Below, piece after piece: positions 8,372 through 15,886 of a stretch of DNA of 64,000 nucleotides. The notes under the pieces were generated by a model. That model had not been told where the DNA came from. It saw only the letters and a program-made list of their open reading frames with translations, and made no database searches. The translations under genes were made by a program, and so were the position numbers. Source of the stretch: Dermabacteraceae bacterium TAE3-ERU5 (GTDB lineage: Bacteria > Actinomycetota > Actinomycetes > Actinomycetales > Dermabacteraceae); contig JAHUUK010000001.1 in the NCBI GenBank assembly GCA_019218375.1, positions 248,001-312,000 of the forward strand, written 5' to 3'. How positions within the stretch are numbered: the first letter of the stretch is position 1; each line of letters opens with the position of its first letter.

Positions 8372-9739
8372 TTAAATCTTTTCTAGCTGCACGGCCCTGG
8401 TTTCCTTGGCGAACAGGTAGGTGATGCCACCCATCGCCAGTAGCGCCGCGAAGAGGAAGAACGCCGGCGGCACCGCATCCAGGGTCGGCTTCGCTTTCAC
8501 GGCGGAGCCACCGATCAGGGCACCCATGAGCACGGGGCCGATGATCTTTGCGGTAGCGCCAATACCGTAACCGAGGCCGAGGCCGGTGGAGCGAACCTCG
8601 TTCGGGAACTGCTCAGCACCGAAAGCGTTCAGGATGCCGAACGCGCCATCACCGAACATCATGGCGATCAGGATGCCAGCGAAGAACATTTCACCGCTGG
8701 TGGACATGCCGGCAATAACGCAACCGACCGCACCGATCAGGCCGAACGACAGCATCACCATGCGGCGCCCGATGTAGTCCGACAGCCAGGCCGAGCCTAG
8801 ACGCCCCACCATGTCGGCGATGGAAACGAAGGTGAACAGCAGGCCCACGCTAGCGACGCTGTAGCCGTAGCCGTCCTTCAGCAGGGTCTGGCCCCACGAC
8901 TGGATGGTGAACGAACCGAGGATGAAGCAGAACGAACCGATCGTGATGATGGTGAGCGGCTTCAGATGCTCGCGGAAGAGCAGGCCGTAGCTGGCCTTCT
9001 TCTCGTCCTTGATTTCGGGCAGTGCCCCGACCTCGTTCTCCGGCACCATCAGCGCCCAGGCGTAGGCCCGACGCGCTTCGTCTTCACGCCCGTTAACCTG
9101 CAGGAAGCGGGGCGATTCGGGCACGTAACGCAGCCAGATGAGCAGGAACACCGGCAGGATGCCCAGCCCGATCAGGCCACGCCAGCCGAGCGGTTCCGCA
9201 AGCCACTGCTGCGCCTGCGCGCCCAGTAGCAGGCCGAACGGGATGAATACGGATGCCAGGCCAGCCAGCAGGCCGCGATGCTTCGCGGGCACGAATTCCT
9301 GCACGTAGGGGATGGAGGTGATGTTCAGGCCACCCACACCCATGCCTACGCCGACGCGCAGGATGGCGAGCATCCACCAGCCCCTGTCGGGAGTCACCAC
9401 GCAGAGCGCGGTGAATACGACCAGGACGACGATGCACCAGAAGAAGGAGCCGCGCCTGCCTAGTTTGTCGGAAAGCCTGCCCCAGACTATAGCGCCGGCC
9501 ACGGTGCCGAGGCCCGCGCAGGCCAGGATCGTGCCGGTTTCAAAACCGTTCAGGTTCCAGGGCTTTACCAGCAGGGAGACGACGAAGCCGATTAGGAAGA
9601 TGTCGAAGAATTCGGCAATGTTGCCGACCACGACCAGGCCGATAATCGACTTTTGGTTGCGGGTGAGTGGGCGGGAATCGATTTGTTCCGCGGCCGTTAG
9701 GCCCGCGGGGGGTTGTGTTGTTGTCATTTCGGTAGCCAA
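8372..9739 (-). CDS. MFS permease of the sugar-acid operon
   Basis: The 455-residue protein has 12 predicted membrane helices of the major facilitator superfamily. It carries the loop 2-3 motif GRLSDKLGRRG and the matching second-half motif GSAWLSDYIGRRM, as in metabolite:H+ symporters of the NiaP/aromatic-acid/sugar type. It is the last gene of the minus-strand operon starting at 13875, so it probably brings in the operon's substrate without phosphorylating it. That differs from classical ula systems, in which a PTS does both. The substrate is not readable from the sequence. Confidence 0.85.
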   Translation of the reverse strand: MATEMTTTQPPAGLTAAEQIDSRPLTRNQKSIIGLVVVGNIAEFFDIFLIGFVVSLLVKPWNLNGFETGTILACAGLGTVAGAIVWGRLSDKLGRRGSFFWCIVVLVVFTALCVVTPDRGWWMLAILRVGVGMGVGGLNITSIPYVQEFVPAKHRGLLAGLASVFIPFGLLLGAQAQQWLAEPLGWRGLIGLGILPVFLLIWLRYVPESPRFLQVNGREDEARRAYAWALMVPENEVGALPEIKDEKKASYGLLFREHLKPLTIITIGSFCFILGSFTIQSWGQTLLKDGYGYSVASVGLLFTFVSIADMVGRLGSAWLSDYIGRRMVMLSFGLIGAVGCVIAGMSTSGEMFFAGILIAMMFGDGAFGILNAFGAEQFPNEVRSTGLGLGYGIGATAKIIGPVLMGALIGGSAVKAKPTLDAVPPAFFLFAALLAMGGITYLFAKETRAVQLEKI

Positions 9740-9760
9740 TCTATGCGCCGGTGCAGAGCC

Positions 9761-10705
9761 TTACCGGATGATGTCTGTCGTGGTGGGAATGGAGAGCTCA
9801 GCGGGATTGATGTGCGTGAGGTCCCCATGGTGGGTGAGCGCATACTTGGCTACGCGCTTACCGAACTCGATCCCCTGCCGGACGTCTCCGGAAAGGAAAC
9901 CGTGCAGCGTGCCTGCGACGAAGCTGTCGCCCGCACCCGGACGGTCAATGATCGGCACTACCTCGACCGGGAAGTTTTCCTCCCCGTCGGGGCCGGAGGA
10001 ATAGACGCCGTTGGTCTGATCCGTCGAAACGACGTATTCGGCACCGAAGCGTTCGCGCAGTTTGCGTGAGCATTCCGCGCCCTCACCAACGATGCCGAAC
10101 ACTTCTTTCGCGTCTTTGCGCGAGCAGAACAGGATGCGCGCCTTTTCCGCTATCGGGGTCAGCACCTCGGCGGCGCGCTCGGCACTCCACAGCAGGCTGC
10201 GGTAGTTGACGTCGAGCGCGATGTCCACGCCGCGCTTTTCCGCTTCGTCTACGAAGTGGCGGATCACCCTGCAGGTGTTTTCAGTGAGCGCCGTGGTGAT
10301 GCCGGTGACGAACACGAGGCGGGTATCCAGCATGGAATCCCAGTTGATGTCCTCGATGCTGATGTCCCTGAACGGCGTGTGCAGCCGGTCGTAGATGACG
10401 CGGGAGGGCATGGGCGGTTCGCCCGGCTCCATGAAGTAGAGCGCGGTGCGGCCTTCCTCCACACGGATCATGTTGGAAAGGTCCACGCCGACCGAACGGT
10501 ATTCGGAAAGGCAGCGGCTCGCCAGATCTCCCTTGGGAAGCACCGAGCACCAGGATGCTTGCCGCCCGAGCTGGGACAGCACGCCGCACACGTTCGCTTC
10601 GGAGCAGGCTGCGGTCATGCGCAGGGTGCGGCAGTTCGAGAGTCGCTCCCCGCGAGGGGCGGTGAGGCGAATCTGGCCCTCACCGATAGAAGTAATATCG
10701 AACAT
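9761..10705 (-). CDS. PfkB-family sugar or sugar-acid kinase
   Basis: The 314-residue ribokinase-fold kinase has the catalytic GAGD at 257-260 (within DRPGAGDSF) and the segment DVNYRSLLW at 165-173. That segment recalls 2-keto-3-deoxygluconate kinases, suggesting an acidic or keto-sugar substrate. It starts one base before the end of the upstream epimerase gene's stop and is followed by the permease after 21 bases. In this operon it would supply the phosphate that a PTS would otherwise add during import. KdgK is an alternative, but no KDPG aldolase is nearby. Confidence 0.82.
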   Translation of the reverse strand: MFDITSIGEGQIRLTAPRGERLSNCRTLRMTAACSEANVCGVLSQLGRQASWCSVLPKGDLASRCLSEYRSVGVDLSNMIRVEEGRTALYFMEPGEPPMPSRVIYDRLHTPFRDISIEDINWDSMLDTRLVFVTGITTALTENTCRVIRHFVDEAEKRGVDIALDVNYRSLLWSAERAAEVLTPIAEKARILFCSRKDAKEVFGIVGEGAECSRKLRERFGAEYVVSTDQTNGVYSSGPDGEENFPVEVVPIIDRPGAGDSFVAGTLHGFLSGDVRQGIEFGKRVAKYALTHHGDLTHINPAELSIPTTTDIIR

Positions 10706-11374
10706 TTAGCTCACTCCTTCGGAAGCTTGCGCGGTTCCGTAGCGGTTTGTGTAGCGGTCAAAGTTAGCGGCGATTTCCTCTTCGGGAAGCTCGATAACTT
10801 TACCCATTAGGCGCGCCGCCCACACAGTGTGGGCGACGTCCTCCACCATCACTGCGGCCTGCAGGGCCTTGGTGATGCTGGGGCCGATGGTGAAAACACC
10901 GTGCTGCTGCATCAGGATCGCCGGGGAATGCCCGATGGAACGCAGCACCTCTTCGCCGATGGCGTCCCCGCCGATGCGGGCGTAGCCGCCGCACGGGACG
11001 GGCCCACCGAATTCGTCGGAGATAGCGGTCAGGCAGCAAGGAATCGGTTCTCCTAGCGCGGCCCAGGCGGTCGCGTAGGTGGAGTGGGTGTGCACCACGG
11101 AACGCACGTCACTCCTGCCCTTGTAGATGCCGATGTGGGAGCTGGTGTCCGACGACGGCCCGTGTTTTCCTTCGATGATCTTGCCGTCTAGGCCGACCAC
11201 CACCATGTCTTCCGGCGTCATCTGCGAATACAGCATGCCGGAGGGTTTAATTACGATCCGGTCGCCGGAGTCTGCCAGGGCCGACAGGTTACCGCCGGTC
11301 CACGCCACCAGCCCGTTGCGGGCCAGTTCCAGGTTGCCTTCGCAAACCTGTCTTTTTAGTTCGAGTAGCTCCAT
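10706..11374 (-). CDS. L-ribulose-5-phosphate 4-epimerase (UlaF/AraD type)
   Basis: The class II aldolase/epimerase-fold protein has 222 residues from the ATG at 11374, which follows GGGGAGAG. Residues match AraD numbering closely: D76, H95 and H97 for zinc (SSD, VHTHS), D120 (AISDE) as catalytic acid/base, another zinc histidine at 158 (QQHG), and a tyrosine near the C-terminus (NRYG). D76 in place of glutamate and the presence of D120 favour epimerase over fuculose-phosphate aldolase. It would convert L-ribulose 5-phosphate to D-xylulose 5-phosphate, which enters the pentose phosphate pathway. The gene lies 14 bases after the UlaE-like gene. Confidence 0.85.
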   Translation of the reverse strand: MELLELKRQVCEGNLELARNGLVAWTGGNLSALADSGDRIVIKPSGMLYSQMTPEDMVVVGLDGKIIEGKHGPSSDTSSHIGIYKGRSDVRSVVHTHSTYATAWAALGEPIPCCLTAISDEFGGPVPCGGYARIGGDAIGEEVLRSIGHSPAILMQQHGVFTIGPSITKALQAAVMVEDVAHTVWAARLMGKVIELPEEEIAANFDRYTNRYGTAQASEGVS

Positions 11375-11388
11375 TGCTCTCCCCCGTA

Positions 11389-12237
11389 CTAGATACTTTC
11401 CACCGCGTAGCCTGCGGCGGCGAGTTTTTGCTCGATGAAGTGGCGGGCGGATACGCAGGTCGCTATCGAATCCGGCGCGTCGTCGTTCCACATTTCGAGC
11501 ATGATCCGGCCCTGCCAGCGCTGGCGTGCCAGCTCTGTGAAGGCCGTATCGAAGTCGGCCACGCCCTGGCCGAACGGTATCCGCCGGGGCTCACCCGGCA
11601 GCACATCCTTTACGTGCAGGGCGACCATCCGCCCCTCCCCCGCAGCGAGTTCCTCGGTGGCTTCACCGCCGTGTTCGGCGATGTTGCCGACGTCCGGGTA
11701 ACACTGCAACCAGGGGCTGTCGCATTCGCGCACTACCGCCATCGCGTCCGGAATGGAGGCGATATCGTGGCCGTCCACGTTTTCGATGGCTAGCACGACG
11801 CCCTGGCATGCCGCGTAGGGCAGTGCGGCTTTCAGAGTGTCGATATAGCGTTCGCGGGCCGCCGGATCGTCGGCCTCGTAGTGGGCGTAATACCCGGCCA
11901 CCTGCACCACCGATACGCCGAGGTCGGCCGCCAGGTCGATCCCCTTGCGGTAAACCTCGAGCGCCTGGCGGCGCACCTCCGGGTCTGCCGAACCGGGCAT
12001 GATGCGCCTGTGCAGTGAGAGGCAGAGCGCCCCGATCTGCACCCCGGCGTCGCGGGCCGCCTCGCGCACCCGCAGGCGTTCCTCGGGGCTCCAGTCCAGC
12101 CGCGCCGCCCGCTCGGGGGTTTCGTCAATCGAAAGATCCACGAAACTGAACCCTGCCTCGCGTACCTGGGGGAAAAATTCCGGCCAGGGTGCCGACACGA
12201 GCGCTTTCTCGTAGATGCCGAGCCTGACGGTGTTCAC
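11389..12237 (-). CDS. L-xylulose-5-phosphate 3-epimerase (UlaE type)
   Basis: The 282-residue xylose-isomerase-like TIM barrel has the UlaE opening LGIYEKAL and FVDLSIDET and all four metal ligands, E152 (AIEN), D182 (YPDVGN), H208 (ALHVKD) and E248 (LEMW). Their spacing is the same as in E. coli UlaE. It would turn L-xylulose 5-phosphate into L-ribulose 5-phosphate for the next enzyme. Its start overlaps the stop of the UlaD-like gene by four bases (ATGA), showing translational coupling. Length is normal for the family. Confidence 0.9.
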   Translation of the reverse strand: MNTVRLGIYEKALVSAPWPEFFPQVREAGFSFVDLSIDETPERAARLDWSPEERLRVREAARDAGVQIGALCLSLHRRIMPGSADPEVRRQALEVYRKGIDLAADLGVSVVQVAGYYAHYEADDPAARERYIDTLKAALPYAACQGVVLAIENVDGHDIASIPDAMAVVRECDSPWLQCYPDVGNIAEHGGEATEELAAGEGRMVALHVKDVLPGEPRRIPFGQGVADFDTAFTELARQRWQGRIMLEMWNDDAPDSIATCVSARHFIEQKLAAAGYAVESI

Positions 12238-12884
12238 GGCCAGACCCTTTCGATGGCGTCGCGCATCTCCAAGGCGGCGGCCTCAGGATCGTCGGCCTTC
12301 ATGATGCCGCGCCCGGCGATGACCACGCCGACCGGGCGGCCCTTAAAGACGTCCAGCTCGTTCGCTTTGATGCCGCCCGTGACGGTGACGGTAAAGCCCA
12401 TCTCGGCGAGTTCACTAACGCGGGAAACGTCGGATTCACCCCAGGAGAGGTCGCCTGCGGCCTCGCGGTCGCGGGAACGCTTCACGATCACGTGCTTAAC
12501 GCCCAGTTCGCGCCAGGCGCGGGCGCGTTCGGCGCTGTAGGTTTCGCCCAGCTCCACCTGCACTTCGCCGCCGAACTCTTCGGCCACCTTTACTACCTGG
12601 CCGATGGTGGCGAGCGAGGCCCCGGCAACGCAGGAAACCCAGTCGGCACCGGCCTCGAAGCACTGGCGCGAGATCAGGCTGCCAGCTTCCGCGATGCGCA
12701 CGTCGGCCAGGATCGTTTTTTCGGGGTAGAGGGCGCGCACCTCGCGCACCACCTTCAGTCCCTCTGCGATCACCCAGATGGTGCCGCATTCGATGACGTC
12801 TACGTGGGCAACCGCCTTGTTGAGCGGGCCGAGCGCGGAGACCATATCGGTGGCGTCTACCGCCACCTGTAGGCGGGGCCGCAT
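12234..12884 (-). CDS. UlaD-like decarboxylase with altered active site
   Basis: The 216-residue TIM barrel of the orotidylate-decarboxylase suprafamily aligns along its length with E. coli UlaD/SgbH (3-keto-L-gulonate-6-phosphate decarboxylase): LQVAVD, EVRALYPEKTILAD, QVELGE, WGESDVS and FTVTVTGG. E32, D61, E111 and R138 correspond to UlaD E33, D62, E112 and R139. Three key positions differ, however: R63 replaces K64, E66 replaces D67 (the motif reads DVRIAE, not DxKxxD), and K135 replaces H136. I checked both stretches on the DNA. It may decarboxylate a related 3-keto acid phosphate. The exact reaction is uncertain. Confidence 0.82.
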   Translation of the reverse strand: MRPRLQVAVDATDMVSALGPLNKAVAHVDVIECGTIWVIAEGLKVVREVRALYPEKTILADVRIAEAGSLISRQCFEAGADWVSCVAGASLATIGQVVKVAEEFGGEVQVELGETYSAERARAWRELGVKHVIVKRSRDREAAGDLSWGESDVSRVSELAEMGFTVTVTGGIKANELDVFKGRPVGVVIAGRGIMKADDPEAAALEMRDAIERVWP

Positions 12885-12885
12885 C

Positions 12886-13875
12886 TCAAGCCTCCTTGCG
12901 AACGGTGAAGAAGCGCTGGCCGTTGGTGCACAGCAGCTTGTTCACGTATTCGGGGTCGAAGCCTTCCGCGATCATGCGCGGGCCGTCCACGGAGGCGTTG
13001 TAATCGACGCCGGTGACCGCTCCGTATGCCTTCTGGTAGCCGCGTTTGCCGGAGTCGGTGCCGAGCAGGATGCGATCGCCGTAGCCCTTTTCGCCCAGTT
13101 CGCGCAGTTCCATGATGCGGTTGCTGTCGGGCTGGTACTTGATGCGGTAGGTGCCGTCGATTTCCAGCCAGGCCCCGGTATCGAGGATCTGCTGCAGGTA
13201 GTAGACGTCCGCGTTGCGCTGGATGTGGCCGATGGCGATCTGGTCGGCGGGTACGCCGAGCTTGATCATTTCCTGCGCCTGTTCGAGGCCGCAGGTGCCG
13301 TAGGTGGTATGGGTGTTGATCGGGACGCCGGTCTCGATGGAGGCGATAGCGCAGGCCTCCATGCACTTGCGTTCGAACTTGGTGATCTTGCCGTAGGCGG
13401 TGGCGACCTTAATAACGCCCGCCTTGTATTCGGTGCGGTCCACAATCGGGCCGGAGTAGTCGTGGCGGTCGATGCCGACGGTGATGTCGTCAATCAGCAA
13501 CTGTGCGATCTGATCTACCGTGTAGCGGCTAACCCAGTGGGACTGGGTCTCCAGGTAGACGTGCTCGCGGTGGAAGCCGGTCGCGGCGATCACCTGCAGG
13601 CCGGGCACTGCGCGGTTTACCTCTGCCAGCTTGTCGAGGTCGCGGCCGCAGTTTGCGGGGCACATATCGACGACGGTGCCGCCGTCGGCCCAACGCTTGG
13701 AGGCGTCTACGAAGTAGTTGGCCTCTTCGATTGCCTTGTCTACGTCGGCCAGCTGGTGATCGGCGTCGATGTAGACCTCGCCCGCGCCTACGCGGATCAG
13801 GTGGTCGTGGGCGTTCACCACGCCCAGGGTTGCGGGGTCTACGTCGCCGAGGATGGTGCGTGCGAACTTAGCCAT
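12886..13875 (-). CDS. Phosphotriesterase-family (COG1735) lactonase
   Basis: The 329-residue amidohydrolase-fold protein has the full binuclear metal set of the family: H23 and H25 (NAHDHL), carboxylated lysine K156 (GVIKVAT), H189 (INTHT), H217 (GHIQRN) and D274 (LGTDSGKRGY). Characterised relatives in sugar operons open phosphorylated pentono- or hexonolactones. Here it could take the place of UlaG, the unrelated ascorbate-6-phosphate lactonase. It is the first gene of the operon, and the ATG at 13875 follows AAGGAGA at good spacing. One base separates it from the UlaD-like gene. Lactonase activity is inferred from context. Confidence 0.82.
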   Translation of the reverse strand: MAKFARTILGDVDPATLGVVNAHDHLIRVGAGEVYIDADHQLADVDKAIEEANYFVDASKRWADGGTVVDMCPANCGRDLDKLAEVNRAVPGLQVIAATGFHREHVYLETQSHWVSRYTVDQIAQLLIDDITVGIDRHDYSGPIVDRTEYKAGVIKVATAYGKITKFERKCMEACAIASIETGVPINTHTTYGTCGLEQAQEMIKLGVPADQIAIGHIQRNADVYYLQQILDTGAWLEIDGTYRIKYQPDSNRIMELRELGEKGYGDRILLGTDSGKRGYQKAYGAVTGVDYNASVDGPRMIAEGFDPEYVNKLLCTNGQRFFTVRKEA

Positions 13876-13966
13876 TGGGGTCTCCTTCTTTGGATACTGC
13901 TGGCCACCGGGGCCGGGCTGGTGACTACAGAGTTCGCCCGCCGAGTCGGGCCTTACAAGGCGAAAA

Positions 13967-13983
13967 GCGCAAATATTTGCAGC
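13967..13983 (+). promoter_or_regulatory. Operator-like palindrome O1 of the sugar-acid operon
   Basis: GCGCAAATATTTGCAGC contains a perfect 12-base palindrome (GCAAATATTTGC, 13969-13980). It lies 92 bases upstream of the lactonase start. On the opposite strand, the site at 14084 matches it at 16 of 17 bases. It is probably bound by the adjacent SorC-type regulator. Confidence 0.65.
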
Positions 13984-14083
13984 TTTAAGAAAACCCAGGC
14001 CCGATATCACCCCTTGCTAGGCCCGGTGCAAGGCGTAAAAATATGGCTAAACAGCATCTAACGTTTCAACGCCGCAACGAAAG

Positions 14084-14100
14084 GCTGCAAATATGTGCGC
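14084..14100 (-). promoter_or_regulatory. Operator-like site O2 overlapping the regulator start
   Basis: Read on the minus strand this is GCGCACATATTTGCAGC, the same as O1 with one change and in opposite orientation. It covers the regulator's ATG (14093), which suggests autoregulation. Confidence 0.6.
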
Positions 14101-15061
14101 AGATTCCGTCTCTAATGAACGCGACCGAGTGCGTGAACTGCTGCAGGTTGCGCGTATGTATTACGAACAGGAGATGGACCAGGGCGATATCGCGGAGCGC
14201 ATGAACTGCTCCCGCTCGCGCGTTTCCCGCCTACTGAAAGAGGCGCGCGAAAAGCAGATGGTGCGCACCACGGTGCACCACCCGCTGGAGCAATCGTTCG
14301 AACTGGAAAGGAAGCTGCGGCGCAAGCTCGGGCTGGAACGGGTGTACGTGGCCCCCCAGGAAACGGGCGCGCGGCCGGAGCAAACCGTGGGACGCCTGGC
14401 CGCGGAAACGATAGCGCGCGCCGGTCACCGCCAGACCGCGCTCGCCCTTTCCAACGGCCGGGCGGTGGCAGCCGTGGTGGATGCTATGCCGCAGCAGCAG
14501 TGGCCGCTCTCCATGGTGTGCCAGATGATCGGCTCCTACGGCGGTTCGGCGCATCACCTGCTCGATTCCCCCGATCTGTGTCGGCGCATGGCGGGCAGGC
14601 TAGGGGGCGGCTACCGGGCGCTCCCCGTGCCGATCGTGCTGCGCTCGGCCACTGCCGCGCGCGGGGTGCGCCGGGAAGAAATGGTGGTGACCACGCTGGA
14701 ACTGGCGGCGCGGGCCGACATAGCGGTGGTCGGGGTCGGTGCCGTCGGCCAAGGCCCAACCAGCGAACTGCTGCGCCCGTTCATGACCAGCGAACTGGTC
14801 AACGAACTGCGCAGGCAGGGCGCGGTGGCACACATTTCCGGGCACCATTTCGACGCGCACGGCAGGCACGTGCCCACCGCCCTGTGCGAGCGCACCATCG
14901 CTATGGAACCGGAGCGGCTGGCCAGCATAAAACTGCCGATGCTGGTGGCCTGGGGCAGCGAAAAGGTGCCCGCCATATATGCCGTGGTGCGTAGCGGACT
15001 AAACCTGGCGCTAACCACGGACGAGGCGACGGCGACGATGCTGCTTAGCTACCAGCCATAG
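14093..15061 (+). CDS. SorC/DeoR-type sugar-responsive transcriptional regulator
   Basis: The 322-residue protein has an N-terminal helix-turn-helix (about residues 22-52, YYEQEMDQGDIAERMNCSRS then RVSRLLKEA). A long C-terminal domain of the SorC sugar-binding type follows (LALSNGRAVAAVVDAM, GVGAVGQGP, and a final region with VVRSGLNLALTTDEATA). Such regulators bind a phosphorylated sugar and control the adjacent operon. It is divergent from that operon, and the two matched palindromes lie in the shared 217-base region. AAAGG lies 8 bases before the ATG. It ends 9 bases from the convergent ABC ATPase gene. Confidence 0.88.
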   Translation: MCADSVSNERDRVRELLQVARMYYEQEMDQGDIAERMNCSRSRVSRLLKEAREKQMVRTTVHHPLEQSFELERKLRRKLGLERVYVAPQETGARPEQTVGRLAAETIARAGHRQTALALSNGRAVAAVVDAMPQQQWPLSMVCQMIGSYGGSAHHLLDSPDLCRRMAGRLGGGYRALPVPIVLRSATAARGVRREEMVVTTLELAARADIAVVGVGAVGQGPTSELLRPFMTSELVNELRRQGAVAHISGHHFDAHGRHVPTALCERTIAMEPERLASIKLPMLVAWGSEKVPAIYAVVRSGLNLALTTDEATATMLLSYQP

Positions 15062-15070
15062 CTATCCCGG

Positions 15071-15886
15071 TTAAACCACCGCTGCGGGATGCCCCTGCGC
15101 GTGCGGCACCACCATCGGGGTGCCGGTCTGCGGGTCCGGGATTACGTCGCAAGGCAGTTGGTAGACGTCCTCCACCAGTTCGGCGTTCATAACCTCGGCC
15201 GGGTCTCCCGCCGCCACCACCCTGCCGTCTTTCATCACGATCAGGTGGGTGGCGTAACGGCAGGCCTGGTTTAGATCGTGCAGCACCGCAACCACGGTAC
15301 GCCCGCCCTCTCTGCGCAGCCTGTCGCTCAGGTTGAGCAGGGAATACTGGTGGGCGATGTCCAGGAAGGTGGTCGGTTCATCGAGCAGCAGCACGTCAGT
15401 TTGCTGGGCCAGCAGCAGGGCCAGCCAGACGCGCTGACGCTGGCCGCCGGAGAGTTCCTGCACCACGCGCTGCGAAAGGTCTAGCACCCCGGCGGTTTCC
15501 ATCGCCTCGGCAACAACCCGCTCGTCCTCCGCGCTCCAGCGGGAGAACAAGCCCTGGTGGGGGCTGCGGCCACGCGCCACCAGGTCCACCACGCGAATCC
15601 CGTCGGGCGCTATGGCCGACTGCGGCAGCAGGCCCAGGTGTCGCGCCAGCTCTCCGGTCGGCCACTTGGCAAGTTCCCTGCCTTCCAGCAAAATCTCCCC
15701 CGCGCGCGGGGACAGCAGACGGGCCATGGCTTTCAGCACGGTGGATTTGCCGCAGGCGTTCGGCCCGAGAATTACCGTGAAGCTGCCGCGCGGCACCTCC
15801 AGAGAAATATCGCGGCAGATGTCGGCTCCCCCGCCGTAGCCGAGGGTGATTCCCCGCAGGGAGAGTGCCGCTTGTTTGTCTGTCAC
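15071..15886 (-). CDS. Iron-siderophore-type ABC transporter, ATPase
   Basis: The 271-residue FecE/FhuC-like ATPase powers import through the two permeases encoded upstream. It has Walker A GPNACGKST (41-49), signature LSGGQRQR, Walker B VLLLDEPT and the H-loop VLHD. I chose the GTG at 15886 because GGGAGG lies 7 bases before it and it overlaps the permease stop (GTGA); a longer start at 15913 would run deep into the permease gene. It is the last gene of a five-gene unit. The cargo could be a ferric siderophore or haem, and the sequence does not decide. Confidence 0.9.
   Translation of the reverse strand: MTDKQAALSLRGITLGYGGGADICRDISLEVPRGSFTVILGPNACGKSTVLKAMARLLSPRAGEILLEGRELAKWPTGELARHLGLLPQSAIAPDGIRVVDLVARGRSPHQGLFSRWSAEDERVVAEAMETAGVLDLSQRVVQELSGGQRQRVWLALLLAQQTDVLLLDEPTTFLDIAHQYSLLNLSDRLRREGGRTVVAVLHDLNQACRYATHLIVMKDGRVVAAGDPAEVMNAELVEDVYQLPCDVIPDPQTGTPMVVPHAQGHPAAVV

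Noticed and set aside
11374-11491. Longer N-terminus for the 4-epimerase
   Set aside because: The extra 39 residues are basic, not conserved, and run into the UlaE-like gene. The ATG at 11374 has a good ribosome binding site and gives AraD-like numbering.
12234-12884. Hexulose-6-phosphate synthase
   Set aside because: Sequence follows UlaD/SgbH over its whole length, the DxKxxD of hexulose-phosphate synthase is absent, and no isomerase partner is nearby.
12778-14061. Long open frame on the plus strand opposite the lactonase and UlaD-like genes
   Set aside because: It is antisense to genes with complete catalytic motifs, has no family character, and arises from GC-rich codon structure. The same applies to the open frames at 48530-50113 and 56956-58260.
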